DNA of 64,000 nucleotides from Pseudomonas fluorescens (GCF_902497745.1 NZ_CABVHJ010000005.1:248001-312000); one strand, 5' to 3'. Counted from the stretch's first letter, positions 52,873 through 62,437 are shown. Notes: a model not told the origin generated them from the letters alone. Made by a program: numbers and translations.

Positions 52873-55461
52873 TTATGCTGTTGCCGGCTCAGGCTTGGCC
52901 GCCGGTTTTGGCAGCGACGACAGGAACGCCATGATCAGCGCCGCCAGATACGGCAGCGATTGCACCAGCAACATCACCACCCAGAAACGCATGTCGTTGC
53001 TCGGCATGCCGTTGACCAGATAGATCCCCAGCGCCGCGCCCCACAACAACAGCATGATGAACAGCTCTTCGCGCGCTTCGGAAATCGCCACCCAGAAGCC
53101 ATGGTTGTCGGCGTTTTTTGGCGTACGGAAGAACGGAATGCTGCTGGTGAAGAAGCCGTACAGCACCGCTTTGGCGATGGTGTGCGACAACGCCAGCCCG
53201 GCCAGCGCCGCGCAGAATGCGTCTTTCAGGTTCACGCCAACGGCGCGGCGGTAGAGGAAGATGATCTTGCCGACCTTGAACACGAACAGCGCCAGAGGCG
53301 GGATTGCGAAGATCAGCAGCGGCGGATCGACCCGTTGCGGCACGATGATCATCGCCGCCGACCACAACAGCGCGCCGACGGTGAAGAAGATGTTCATGCC
53401 GTCCGCGACCCACGGCAACCAGCCCGCGAGGAAGTGGTAACGCTGGCCGCGCGTCAGCTCGGTGTCCTTGCCGCGCAGCAGGCTGCCGGTGTGACGTTTG
53501 ATGATCTGGATTGCACCGTAGGCCCAGCGGAAACGCTGCTTCTTGAAGTCGATAAACGTATCCGGCATCAGACCCTTGCCGTAGCTGTCGTGGTAATACG
53601 CCGCCGACAGGCCTTTCTCGAATACGCGCAGACCGAGTTCGGCGTCTTCACAGATGCACCAGTCGGCCCAGCCCAATTCTTCCAGCACCGAACGCCGGGT
53701 CATGGTCATGGTGCCGTGCTGAATGATCGCATCACGGTCGTTACGGGTGACCATGCCGATGTGGAAGAAGCCTTTGTATTCGGCGTAGCAGAGCTTCTTG
53801 AAGGTGCTTTCGTTCTGGTCGCGGTAATCCTGCGGCGACTGCACCACGGCGATTTTCGGGTCGGCGAAGTGCGGCACCATGTGCTTGAGCCAGTTCGGGT
53901 GCACGCAGTAATCGGAGTCGATCACGGCGATCACTTCGGCATCCTTGGCGGTGTGCGGAATCAGGTAGTTCAGCGCGCCGCCCTTGAAACCGGCCAGCGG
54001 CGAGACGTGGAAGAACTTGAAGCGCGGGCCGAGGGTTGCGCAGTAGTCACGCACCGGTTCCCACACCGCCGGATCCTTGGTGTTGTTGTCGATGATCAGG
54101 ACTTCGTAGTCCGGGTAATCGAGGGCGGCGAGGGCGTCGAGGGTCTGTTTGACCATCTCCGGCGGCTCGTTGTAGCACGGCACGTGGATTGACACTTTCG
54201 GGCGATAGCTGGAGTCGCCCTCCACCGGCAGGAATTCACGCCGGCGTTTGTGAATCCACACCGCTTCGGCCAGCTCATGCGCCTCCGTCAGCAAGACGAT
54301 AAATACCCCAAGCGCACCGAGCGCCAAGAGGAAACCGACGGTCAAACTGAACCACGTGCTGTATTGCAGGCTGTAGTCGTAGCCGATCCACACCAGCACC
54401 GAACCGCAAAGGAAGGCGATAAAGGTCAGGAAGATCCGCCCACGCTGACGCAGGGCCGAGCCGTCGATCATCAGCAGGGTCAGCGACAACAGCGCCAGCA
54501 CCACCGAACCGATCGCCAGCACGCGCCATTGCGGAATCGCGACCACCGGGCCTTCGAAGTTGAATTTCTGCTGACGCGCGGCATTGAACACGCCCCAGTA
54601 GGCGCCGACCGAACCTTCGTCACTGGCCTTCCACGGCTGGTCAAAGGCTTCGATCACGAAGTAGTTGAAGCCTTGGCGGTTGAGCTTGTTGACCAAGGTC
54701 CGCAGGTAGATCGCCTGATCCGCCGGCGAAGCATCGGCACCACCGCGCATACGGCCGTTGCTCGGCCAGCCGACCTCGGAGAGCAGCAGCGGTTTTTTCG
54801 GGAACAGCTTTTTCAGGTCGCGGGCGCGGTCGAAAACGAACTGGCCGGCCTTGTCGACCGGGATGAATTCCCAGTACGGCAGAACGTGGGCGGCGATCAG
54901 GTCAACGTGCTTGGCCAGTTGCGGGTATTTCTCCCAGATGTGCCATTGCTCGGACGTGGTTACCGGGACTTTCACGGCTGCACGCACGCGATCGAGCAAA
55001 ACGATCAATGCCTCTGGGGTGATTTCTTCACGGAATAGCGCTTCATTACCCACGACAACGCGAACCACGCTGCGTGACGTATTGGCCAATTCGATGGCTT
55101 TGGTGATTTCCCGTTCGTTGCGTTCCTGATCCGGACTGATCCAGATGCCGAGGGTGACTCGAAGGCCGAATTCTTCAGCCAGTTTCGGGATGTCCCCCAG
55201 CGTGCCGTCGACCGAGTAGATGCGGATGTTGTCCGTCAGCTTGCTCATGATCTCCAGATCGCGGCGCATTTCGTCGTCAGACGGATACTGATCCTTCTGC
55301 GGGTATTGGCCCTGCTGGAACGGCGAATAGGAGAAACCGGAGATCTGCTCCGGCCAGTTCGGCGCGGAAACCGGGCGGTTGATCAGCGCCCAGAAACCGG
55401 TGAATAGGGCGGCGATTGCCAGAACCACCACCAGGTTGAGTCCAAATTTACGCGATGACAT
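52873..55461 (-). CDS. ndvB: Cyclic/periplasmic beta-glucan synthase NdvB (GH17-GT2)
   Basis: ATG 55461 gives 862 residues. An N-terminal helix (VVVLAIAALFTGFWALI) is followed by a GH17-type domain (about 45-330, with VVVGNEALFRE and LLLSEVGWPSNG holding the acid residues), membrane helices, and a GT2 domain with PCYNEPPEMVKQ, DSDYCVHPNW, CEDAELGLRV and the QRFRWAYGA motif, then more helices. This matches NdvB of P. aeruginosa, which makes beta-1,3-glucans linked to osmoadaptation and biofilm antibiotic tolerance. It is monocistronic with a strong terminator. Confidence 0.92.
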   Translation of the reverse strand: MSSRKFGLNLVVVLAIAALFTGFWALINRPVSAPNWPEQISGFSYSPFQQGQYPQKDQYPSDDEMRRDLEIMSKLTDNIRIYSVDGTLGDIPKLAEEFGLRVTLGIWISPDQERNEREITKAIELANTSRSVVRVVVGNEALFREEITPEALIVLLDRVRAAVKVPVTTSEQWHIWEKYPQLAKHVDLIAAHVLPYWEFIPVDKAGQFVFDRARDLKKLFPKKPLLLSEVGWPSNGRMRGGADASPADQAIYLRTLVNKLNRQGFNYFVIEAFDQPWKASDEGSVGAYWGVFNAARQQKFNFEGPVVAIPQWRVLAIGSVVLALLSLTLLMIDGSALRQRGRIFLTFIAFLCGSVLVWIGYDYSLQYSTWFSLTVGFLLALGALGVFIVLLTEAHELAEAVWIHKRRREFLPVEGDSSYRPKVSIHVPCYNEPPEMVKQTLDALAALDYPDYEVLIIDNNTKDPAVWEPVRDYCATLGPRFKFFHVSPLAGFKGGALNYLIPHTAKDAEVIAVIDSDYCVHPNWLKHMVPHFADPKIAVVQSPQDYRDQNESTFKKLCYAEYKGFFHIGMVTRNDRDAIIQHGTMTMTRRSVLEELGWADWCICEDAELGLRVFEKGLSAAYYHDSYGKGLMPDTFIDFKKQRFRWAYGAIQIIKRHTGSLLRGKDTELTRGQRYHFLAGWLPWVADGMNIFFTVGALLWSAAMIIVPQRVDPPLLIFAIPPLALFVFKVGKIIFLYRRAVGVNLKDAFCAALAGLALSHTIAKAVLYGFFTSSIPFFRTPKNADNHGFWVAISEAREELFIMLLLWGAALGIYLVNGMPSNDMRFWVVMLLVQSLPYLAALIMAFLSSLPKPAAKPEPATA

Positions 55462-55648
55462 AGCTATTTCGGGTTCCAAAGGCTGTGGAACGAAGGATCG
55501 GTCGGCTAGACGCCCGAGGGGCGCGCATCCTACACCGGCAGTTCGCAAGTCGTACATCAGACAGGGAAATGCCCGACATTGGGCAGCCGACTTTGACTTA
55601 AGTTCTTACACTTGTAGCTGATGTTTAGAACTTGTCGCCGCGTAGCCC

Positions 55649-55654
55649 TATAAT
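55649..55654 (+). promoter_or_regulatory. Candidate -10 box for tcdA
   Basis: TATAAT lies 27 bases before the tcdA ATG; a recognisable -35 is weak. Confidence 0.5.
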
Positions 55655-55680
55655 GCGCGCCGGTTTTTGGGGTAATGGTC

Positions 55681-56493
55681 ATGAGTACAGAAGATCCGCG
55701 GTTTGCAGGCATCGCCCGTTTGTATGGCATTGAAGGCCTGGAGCGCCTGCGCGCGGCCCATGTGGCGATTGTCGGCGTCGGTGGCGTCGGTTCCTGGGCG
55801 GCGGAAGCCATGGCCCGCTGTGGCGTCGGCGAGATTTCGCTGTTCGATCTCGATGACGTCTGCGTCAGCAACGCCAACCGCCAGTTGCACGCGCTGGACA
55901 GCACAGTCGGCAAACCCAAGGTCGAGGTGATGGCCGAGCGTCTGCGCGGGATCAACCCGGATTGCACCGTGCACGCCGTGGCGGATTTCGTCACCCGCGA
56001 CACCATGGCCGAATACATCACGCCGAACATTGATTGCGTGATCGACTGCATCGACGCGGTCAACGCCAAAGCTGCGCTGATCGCCTGGTGCAAGCGCCGC
56101 AAGATCCAGATCATCACCACTGGCGGTGCGGGCGGACAGATTGATCCGACGCTGATTCAGGTGTGCGATCTCAACCGCACGTTCAACGATCCGTTGGCCT
56201 CGAAAGTGCGCTCGACGTTGCGGCGCGATTACGGTTTTTCGCGCACCGTGACCCGCCATTACAGCGTGCCGTGCGTGTTTTCCACCGAACAACTGCGCTA
56301 TCCGAAGCCGGATGGCAGTATTTGTTTGCAGAAGAGTTTTGTTGGCGATGGCGTGAAGCTCGACTGTGCCGGCGGATTTGGCGCGGTGATGATGGTCACG
56401 GCGACGTTTGGCATGGTCGCGGCGACCAAGGCTGTGGACAAGATTGTCGCGGGGGTTCGGCGTCCGGCGGATCGCATTAAGCCTGAGGTTTGA
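55681..56493 (+). CDS. tcdA: tRNA threonylcarbamoyladenosine dehydratase
   Basis: ATG 55681 (ribosome-binding site GGGGTAA) gives 270 residues starting MSTEDPRFAG. It is an E1-like ThiF/MoeB protein with the ATP site IVGVGGVGSWAAEAMARCG and the FDLDDV acidic turn, plus NRQLHALDSTVGKPKVEVM. TcdA (CsdL) cyclises t6A to ct6A in tRNA and is linked to the CsdA-CsdE sulphur system, whose genes converge on it here (56583-58189). Confidence 0.95.
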   Translation: MSTEDPRFAGIARLYGIEGLERLRAAHVAIVGVGGVGSWAAEAMARCGVGEISLFDLDDVCVSNANRQLHALDSTVGKPKVEVMAERLRGINPDCTVHAVADFVTRDTMAEYITPNIDCVIDCIDAVNAKAALIAWCKRRKIQIITTGGAGGQIDPTLIQVCDLNRTFNDPLASKVRSTLRRDYGFSRTVTRHYSVPCVFSTEQLRYPKPDGSICLQKSFVGDGVKLDCAGGFGAVMMVTATFGMVAATKAVDKIVAGVRRPADRIKPEV

Positions 56494-56512
56494 TCGGTGA
56501 GGCTGATGGCCT

Positions 56513-56578
56513 CTTCGCGAGCAGGCTCGCTCCCACATTGAAATGCATTCCCCTGTGGGAGCGAGCCTGCTCGCGAAA
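56513..56578. repeat. REP pair
   Basis: Inverted CTTCGCGAGCAGGCTCGCTCCCAC / GTGGGAGCGAGCCTGCTCGCGAA arms, 19 bases apart, between convergent tcdA and csdE. Confidence 0.92.
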
Positions 56579-56582
56579 GCGA

Positions 56583-56987
56583 TTAACCCGCCAACTCATT
56601 CATCCGCTGGAGCACGGCATTGAGGCCATTGCTACGCGAGGGCGATAGCTGGCGCGAAAGGCCCAACTGGTTGAACCAGTCCGGCAAATCCACCTGCTTC
56701 AACTCAGCGGCAGACAGTCCATTAACCCGCAACAGCAACAACGCCACCAACCCACGAATCATCCGCGCATCGCTGCTGGCGCTGAACTGCCAGTGACCAT
56801 CGTGCAACGCCCCAACCAGCCACACCTGACTCTCACAGCCATGTACACGGTTAGCGTCGCACTTGTCCGCGTCATCCAACGGCGGCAGACGATCACCAAA
56901 CTGCATCAGCAACCGCGCGCGCTGTTCCCAGCCGGCTGCGTTTTGAAATATTTGCAGCGCCTCGGCAGCCTCGAGCGGCAGGCTCAT
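56583..56987 (-). CDS. csdE: Sulphur acceptor protein CsdE (SufE family)
   Basis: The 134-residue protein has the SufE fold and the acceptor cysteine in RVHGCESQVWLV. It accepts persulphide from CsdA and enhances desulfurase activity. Its start overlaps the csdA stop by four bases, so they are coupled. The C-terminus (GLSRQLSPSRSNGLNAVLQR) is typical of SufE/CsdE. Confidence 0.93.
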   Translation of the reverse strand: MSLPLEAAEALQIFQNAAGWEQRARLLMQFGDRLPPLDDADKCDANRVHGCESQVWLVGALHDGHWQFSASSDARMIRGLVALLLLRVNGLSAAELKQVDLPDWFNQLGLSRQLSPSRSNGLNAVLQRMNELAG

Positions 56988-58189
56988 CGCAGCAACTCCA
57001 GCGCTTGATCCAGCGCTTCAAAGAACCGCTCCAGATCCTCGGAATCGTTGTACAGCGCCAGCGACACCCGAATCGCTCCGGCCAGCTCAAAGCTTTTCAA
57101 CAGCGGCATGGCGCAGTGATGTCCAGCGCGAACGGCGATACCTTGTTCGGTCAGCAGGTGCGCCAGATCGGAGTTATGCACACCGTCGACGACAAAACTG
57201 GCCAGGGCCAGTTGCGGTTTGCCAAGCAAGCGAATGCCATTGCGCGCCGCGAGGCCGCGCAGTAGATAGTCATGCAGCGCCGCTTCGTGTGCCGACACCG
57301 CGTCCTGATCCAGACCCGCCAGGTAATCCAGCGTCGCGCCGAGGCCGATGACACTGGCAATCGGCGGCGTACCCGCTTCGAAACCCAGCGGAGCAGGGCG
57401 GAAGCGCGAATCGTGATAGTTGGCTTCCAGCACCATCTCGCCACCGAACTGCCAGGGTTTCAGTTGCTCAAGCGCCGCATTGCGCCCGAACAATACGCCG
57501 AGGCCATCGGGGCCATACAGCTTGTGGCTGGAAAACACATAGAAGTCGCAACCCAGCGCCTGCACGTCATGCCGACCATGCACCACGCCTTGCGCGCCAT
57601 CGACCACGGTCAGCGCGTTCTGCGCCTTGGCCATGCCCAGCAAGGCCGGCAATGGCTGCCATGCACCGAGCACGTTGGACAACTGACTGACGGCCAGCAA
57701 GCGCGTGCGCGGGCCAATCAAATGCACAGCAGCAGCGAGGTCGATCAGACCGTCGGCATCCAGCGGCAGGATCACCAGTTTCAGGTTGCGACGTTGCGCC
57801 AGTTGCTGCCATGGCAGCAGGTTGGCGTGATGCTCCAGGGCGCTGATGACAATTTCGTCGCCCGGGTGGAAAAGATGTTCCAGGCCATAGGCCAGGAGAT
57901 TCAGCGCACTGGTGGCGCCGTGAGTGAAGATGATCTGCCCGCTGTCACCGGCATTCAGCCACTGGGCGACCTTGAGCCGACTGTCCTCGAACGCCTGCGT
58001 CGCGTGAGCACCGGGAAGGTGTTGCGCACGATGCACATTGGCCGCGCCATTGGCGTAGTAATGCGTCAGTGCGTCGAGCAGGGCCTGGGGTTTTTGCGTG
58101 GTGGCGGCGTTGTCCAGATAGGTCTGGTCTTGCCGTTGCAGCGCGGCGATGGCCGGGAAATCGGCGCGCCAGGGGGAGGGAATCATCAT
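56984..58189 (-). CDS. csdA: Cysteine desulfurase CsdA
   Basis: ATG 58189 gives 401 residues (a second ATG follows directly). PLP enzyme motifs are DNAATTQKPQALLDAL, THGATSALNLLA, the PLP lysine in FSSHKLYGPDG and the catalytic cysteine in AGHHCAMPLL. It removes sulphur from cysteine and passes it to CsdE. The gene pair faces tcdA. Confidence 0.94.
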   Translation of the reverse strand: MMIPSPWRADFPAIAALQRQDQTYLDNAATTQKPQALLDALTHYYANGAANVHRAQHLPGAHATQAFEDSRLKVAQWLNAGDSGQIIFTHGATSALNLLAYGLEHLFHPGDEIVISALEHHANLLPWQQLAQRRNLKLVILPLDADGLIDLAAAVHLIGPRTRLLAVSQLSNVLGAWQPLPALLGMAKAQNALTVVDGAQGVVHGRHDVQALGCDFYVFSSHKLYGPDGLGVLFGRNAALEQLKPWQFGGEMVLEANYHDSRFRPAPLGFEAGTPPIASVIGLGATLDYLAGLDQDAVSAHEAALHDYLLRGLAARNGIRLLGKPQLALASFVVDGVHNSDLAHLLTEQGIAVRAGHHCAMPLLKSFELAGAIRVSLALYNDSEDLERFFEALDQALELLR

Positions 58190-58229
58190 CTGTTCAGCCC
58201 TGTGAACTTGGGCGGGTATACACCGAACC

Positions 58230-58323
58230 TTGTGGGAGCGAGCTTGCTCGCGAAAGCGTCGTGTCATTCAGTACTGTTGTTGACTGACCGGACGCCTTCG
58301 CGAGCAAGCTCGCTCCCACAGGG
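58230..58323. repeat. REP pair
   Basis: Inverted GTGGGAGCGAGCTTGCTCGCGAA arms about 45 bases apart lie upstream of csdA and downstream of dapD. Confidence 0.92.
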
Positions 58324-58338
58324 GGATCGTATGGCTGC

Positions 58339-59373
58339 TTAGTTGTGAGCGTGCAGCGCTTCGTTCAGTTCGATCGCCGATTTGTGGGTCTTGCATTCCA
58401 CAGCACCGGTTTCCGAATTGCGACGGAACAGCAGATCAGTCTGACCGGCCAGTTCACGCGCTTTCACAACTTTAACCAGGTTGTTGTTTTCGTCCAGCAG
58501 CGCCACCTTGGTGCCGGCCGTCACGTACAGGCCCGACTCAACGGTGTTGCGGTCACCCAACGGGAAACCGATACCGGCGTTGGCGCCGATCAGGCAGCCT
58601 TCGCCGACCTTGATCACGATGTTGCCGCCGCCCGACAGGGTGCCCATGGTCGAGCAACCGCCGCCCAGATCGGAACCCTTGCCGACGAATACGCCAGCGG
58701 AAACGCGGCCTTCGATCATGCCCGGGCCTTCGGTGCCGGCGTTGAAGTTGATGAAACCTTCGTGCATCACGGTGGTGCCTTCACCGACGTAAGCGCCCAG
58801 ACGCAGACGCGCGGCGTCAGCGATACGCACGCCGGCCGGAACCACGTAGTCGGTCATTTTCGGGAACTTGTCCACCGAGAACACTTCCAGCAATTCGCCA
58901 CGCAGACGCGCTTCCAGTTGCAGTTCAGCCAGTTCGCTCAGGTCGATTGCACCCTGGCTGGTCCACGCTACGTTTGGCAGCAGCGGGAAAATCCCGGCCA
59001 GGCTCACGCCGTGTGGCTTGACCAGACGGTGCGACAGCAGGTGCAGCTTCAGATACGCCTCAGGCGTCGAGGTCAGCTGTGCGTCTTCGGCCAGCAAAGT
59101 GGCGACCAGCGGCTTGTGGCTTTCAGCCAGACGGGTCAGCAGCTTGCCTTGCACGGCGTCGATACCTTTCACGGCTTCAGCCAGTTGCGCGGCCTGGGCG
59201 GTGGTGAAAGTGATGGCCTGGTTGCCTTCGGTGTAACCGAGAATCGGCGCAACCGCCGCGACCAGTTCGGCCGAAGGGTTGAGCAGTGGCTGTGCGTAGA
59301 ACACTTCCAGCCATGCGCCTTGACGGTTCTGAGTGCCGACACCAAAGGCGATGCTGAACAGGGAATTGGACAT
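58339..59373 (-). CDS. dapD: Tetrahydrodipicolinate N-succinyltransferase
   Basis: The 344-residue protein is the long DapD form found in Pseudomonas, with left-handed beta-helix hexapeptide repeats from about 190 to 290 (GVFVGKGSDLGGGCSTMGTL; GGNIVIKVGEGCLIGANAGIG). It uses succinyl-CoA on tetrahydrodipicolinate in lysine synthesis. It follows the ArsC-like gene by 33 bases on the same strand and is likely cotranscribed with it. Confidence 0.95.
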   Translation of the reverse strand: MSNSLFSIAFGVGTQNRQGAWLEVFYAQPLLNPSAELVAAVAPILGYTEGNQAITFTTAQAAQLAEAVKGIDAVQGKLLTRLAESHKPLVATLLAEDAQLTSTPEAYLKLHLLSHRLVKPHGVSLAGIFPLLPNVAWTSQGAIDLSELAELQLEARLRGELLEVFSVDKFPKMTDYVVPAGVRIADAARLRLGAYVGEGTTVMHEGFINFNAGTEGPGMIEGRVSAGVFVGKGSDLGGGCSTMGTLSGGGNIVIKVGEGCLIGANAGIGFPLGDRNTVESGLYVTAGTKVALLDENNNLVKVVKARELAGQTDLLFRRNSETGAVECKTHKSAIELNEALHAHN

Positions 59374-59406
59374 GTAAATACACCTCTACAAAGAGTGACG
59401 GGCTGC

Positions 59407-59769
59407 TTACTTCAGAGCGGCCGCGTAGATATCTGGCTTGAAGCCAATCAGGGTTCGGTCACCGAGATCGAGCACCGGGCGCTTGATCATCGAGGGTTGA
59501 GCGAGCATCAGTTCGATGGCTTTCGACTGGTCGAGATCGGCTTTGCGTTCGTCGTCGAGTTTGCGAAAGGTCGTGCCTGCGCGGTTCAACACCGTTTGCC
59601 AGCCGTGTTCGTCACACCATTGGGTCAGGTGTTCACGGTCGATGCCGGCGGTTTTGTAATCGTGAAAGTCGTAGCTGACAGCGTGTTCATCGAGCCAGGT
59701 GCGCGCCTTCTTCATGGTGTCGCAGGCTTTGATGCCGAAAAGGTGCAACGTTTTACTTGAAACGGTCAA
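59407..59769 (-). CDS. yffB: ArsC/Spx-family protein YffB
   Basis: No ATG fits the family start; I choose TTG 59769, ten bases after a strong GGGGG site, giving 120 residues that begin LTVSSKTLHLFGIKACDTMK. That matches YffB-type proteins (GIKxCDTxKKA), thioredoxin-fold relatives of arsenate reductase with a single active-site cysteine. The end MIKRPVLDLGDRTLIGF is the conserved anion loop. The physiological role is unclear. It sits 33 bases upstream of dapD, as in other pseudomonads. Confidence 0.88.
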   Translation of the reverse strand: MTVSSKTLHLFGIKACDTMKKARTWLDEHAVSYDFHDYKTAGIDREHLTQWCDEHGWQTVLNRAGTTFRKLDDERKADLDQSKAIELMLAQPSMIKRPVLDLGDRTLIGFKPDIYAAALK

Positions 59770-59868
59770 GGAATTGCCCCCTTTACAGGTGCTGGAGAAA
59801 AATGGTGTCGGATTATGCCATGACCAAACCGGTTCGCGGCGCCTCAGGTCGATTTGGCAATGCAAAAC

Positions 59869-59961
59869 CCTGTGGGAGCGAGCTTGCTCGCGAAGGGGCC
59901 GTGTCAGTCAAAATCTCTGCTAATGACACACCGCATTCGCGAGCAGGCTCGCTCCCACAAG
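59869..59961. repeat. REP pair
   Basis: Inverted GTGGGAGCGAGCTTGCTCGCGAAGG and TTCGCGAGCAGGCTCGCTCCCAC arms; the two copies differ in the AGCTT/AGCCT core. Confidence 0.9.
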
Positions 59962-60062
59962 GGACTGCGATCGGGCAGTGCGACATAGGTGCAACGGTCA
60001 GACACAGCCTAAGCGGCTAATATGGCAGTTCAACGCTGTCGATTGTCTGAGATTTCCGCTTT

Positions 60063-61694
60063 ATGCAAACTGCTTATACCGTCCTGATCCTGCTGATGCT
60101 GGTCAGCGTCTCGCGTCTGGTCGGGCGGGTCATCCCGCTGCCTCTGCCACTGGTCCAGATTTCCGCCGGCGCCTTGCTCGCCTGGCCGACGCTGGGTCTG
60201 CATGTGGCCCTCGATCCCGAACTGTTCCTGTTTCTGTTCCTGCCGCCGCTGCTGTTCTCCGATGGCTGGCGCATGCCCAAGCGTGAGTTCTGGCATCTGC
60301 GCGGGCCGATCCTGACGCTGGCGGTGGGGCTGGTGTTGTTCACCGTGGTCGGCGCCGGTTACTTCATTCATTGGTTGTTACCGTCAATTCCTCTGCCGGT
60401 GGCCTTCGCTCTGGCGGCCGTGTTGTCGCCAACCGACGCCGTGGCCGTTTCGGCGATTTCGCAGAACCGCTTGCCGACGCCGTTGATGCACATCCTGCAA
60501 GGCGAGGCGCTGATGAACGATGCCTCGGGTCTGGTGACGTTCAAGTTCGCTCTGGTCGCTGCGGTGACCGGCGTGTTCTCTCTGGCCAATGCCAGCCTGA
60601 CGTTCGTCGTGGTCGCCCTCGGCGGGCTGGCGGTCGGTGTGGCGTTGAGCTGGCTGGTCGGGCGCTTGCGCGCGTGGATGATCGCCCGTGGCTGGGATGA
60701 CCCGGCCACCCACGTGGTGTTCATGTTGCTGTTGCCGTTCGCCGCGTATGTGTTGGCCGAACGCCTCGGCGTCTCGGGCATTCTCTCGGCGGTGGCGGCG
60801 GGCATGATGCAGAGCTGGCTTGATCTACTGCCACGACAGACCAGCACCCGACTGCTTAATCGCAGCGTCTGGTCGCTGCTGGAGTTTGCCTTTAACGGGC
60901 TGATCTTCCTGCTGCTCGGCCTGCAATTGCCGGACATCATCAAAGCCGTGGTCAGCCACGAGCCGACATTGTGGCCGACGCTGTTCTACCGCTGCCTGGA
61001 TGTCGTGGCGATTTTCCTCGCGCTGGTCTTGCTGCGGTTTATCTGGGTGCAGAGCATCTGGCGTTTGTCGGTGCTGTTGCGCCGTTTGCGCGGCAAGGGC
61101 GAGCTGACGCAAGTGCCGACTGCGCGTTCCTGCTGGTTGCTGACCGTCGGCGGTGTGCGCGGTGCGGTGACGCTGGCCGGTGTGATGTCGGTGCCGATGC
61201 TGATGGGCGCGGATGCGTTTCCCGAACGTGATCTGCTGATTTTCATCGCTGCCGGGGTGATCCTGCTGTCACTGATATCGGCGTGTATTGCTCTGCCGCT
61301 GTTGTTGCGAGGGATCGAAAAGAGCCCGGACGACAAGCGTCGCCAGGAAGTGCGCGATGCCTGGCGCAAAACGGCCGAGGCGGCAATTCACTCGCTGGAA
61401 GCCGAGGAAGTCGCCCCGCAGGAGGCTGCTCAGGCGGCATTGGCCGCCGAACTGAAAGCGCGAATCATGTCCGAGTATCGCCATCAACTCGATGTCTTCA
61501 ATGATTCTGCCGAAGCCCAGGCGCTGGCCTTCCAGATGGACTTGCTTGAGCGTCGGCTCCGTTTGAAGGCGCTGCGCGCGCAACGCCTTGAGTTGTACCG
61601 TCTTAGCCGCCAGCACCAGATCGGTGACGATGTGCTGCGGGAAGTACTGGGAGAGCTCGATCTGAGCGAGGCCAACCTGGGGCAGGTCAAATAG
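60063..61694 (+). CDS. Na+/H+ antiporter, CPA1 family
   Basis: The 543-residue protein has about 12 hydrophobic helices and a 140-residue cytoplasmic tail. CPA1 marks are LPPLLFSDGWRMPKREFW, the ion-binding SPTDAVAVSAI and EALMNDASGLVTFK with the conserved ND pair, and GGVRGAVTLAG. It exchanges sodium (or potassium) for protons at the inner membrane. The C-terminal tail is charged and helical (YRHQLDVFNDSAEAQALAFQ). It resembles the NhaP/YjcE branch. Confidence 0.92.
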   Translation: MQTAYTVLILLMLVSVSRLVGRVIPLPLPLVQISAGALLAWPTLGLHVALDPELFLFLFLPPLLFSDGWRMPKREFWHLRGPILTLAVGLVLFTVVGAGYFIHWLLPSIPLPVAFALAAVLSPTDAVAVSAISQNRLPTPLMHILQGEALMNDASGLVTFKFALVAAVTGVFSLANASLTFVVVALGGLAVGVALSWLVGRLRAWMIARGWDDPATHVVFMLLLPFAAYVLAERLGVSGILSAVAAGMMQSWLDLLPRQTSTRLLNRSVWSLLEFAFNGLIFLLLGLQLPDIIKAVVSHEPTLWPTLFYRCLDVVAIFLALVLLRFIWVQSIWRLSVLLRRLRGKGELTQVPTARSCWLLTVGGVRGAVTLAGVMSVPMLMGADAFPERDLLIFIAAGVILLSLISACIALPLLLRGIEKSPDDKRRQEVRDAWRKTAEAAIHSLEAEEVAPQEAAQAALAAELKARIMSEYRHQLDVFNDSAEAQALAFQMDLLERRLRLKALRAQRLELYRLSRQHQIGDDVLREVLGELDLSEANLGQVK

Positions 61695-61702
61695 GCAGCG
61701 GA

Positions 61703-62437
61703 TTACTTGGGATAGAGCAGCTTCATCAGGCGTTTGTCTTTCTTGCTGATCTTGCGGTTGATCGGTACTTCCCAATTGCCCACCGTCAACGTGTTTGCAA
61801 TCGGGTGATGCATGATTGATCGCTTGTCATAGGCGGTGTAGATCGCATCGAGCGTATCGAAGGAGGCGAAGAGGTTGAGGTCGACTTGTTCGCGGGTCAG
61901 CGGGTTCATTTGCCGATTCTGATAGAACTCGTACACCTTGGGTTTATCCCACGGGATATTGGCCTGAGGGTGCTGATGTTCATGCAGGGCGCCGAGTGCA
62001 TGGCCGAACTCATGCGTCACGATGACCTCGAAGTCGGCATGGTCGGGCGTGACCCCGAGATTCATGGTCGGGTGGTCTGGATGAATCAGCAGCGCATCGG
62101 TACCGAGCATGGAATTGTTGAGATTGTGCGTTGTGGCGATCCGGATATCGCCTTTGCGTTCTTCGACGAATTCAAACTTGAGGTTGATGTATGGCAACCA
62201 GCGGCTGGCGGCTTCGATAATCCTGCTTTTGTGCTCAGCGTCGGGCGAATCCATGAAAGCAATTTTCAAGGTGCGACCGTTGGCCCACAGTTTTGAATAA
62301 TTGACCACGGAGCGTTTGCGACGCGCGCCTGTCGTGGCATCGGGGCCGGCATTGGCCGGGTTTTCATTGATGGCGGCGGTGTAAGCCGCTTGATCATCGG
62401 GCCACTGAATCAGTTGGCAATCCAGGAGTTCTTTCAT
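61703..62437 (-). CDS. Astacin-like (M12A) zinc metalloprotease
   Basis: ATG 62437 gives 244 residues. The zinc motif is HEFGHALGALHE (His142, Glu143, His146, His152), followed by the Met-turn SIMHHP, as in astacin-like metzincins. There is no signal peptide or clear propeptide; the first 45 residues are polar and alanine-rich. It would hydrolyse proteins if exported by a leaderless route or released on lysis. It ends 9 bases from the antiporter stop (convergent). Confidence 0.85.
   Translation of the reverse strand: MKELLDCQLIQWPDDQAAYTAAINENPANAGPDATTGARRKRSVVNYSKLWANGRTLKIAFMDSPDAEHKSRIIEAASRWLPYINLKFEFVEERKGDIRIATTHNLNNSMLGTDALLIHPDHPTMNLGVTPDHADFEVIVTHEFGHALGALHEHQHPQANIPWDKPKVYEFYQNRQMNPLTREQVDLNLFASFDTLDAIYTAYDKRSIMHHPIANTLTVGNWEVPINRKISKKDKRLMKLLYPK

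Noticed and set aside
52960..54192. 410-residue plus-strand frame antisense to ndvB
   Set aside because: Histidine/arginine-rich shadow of the glycosyltransferase domain.
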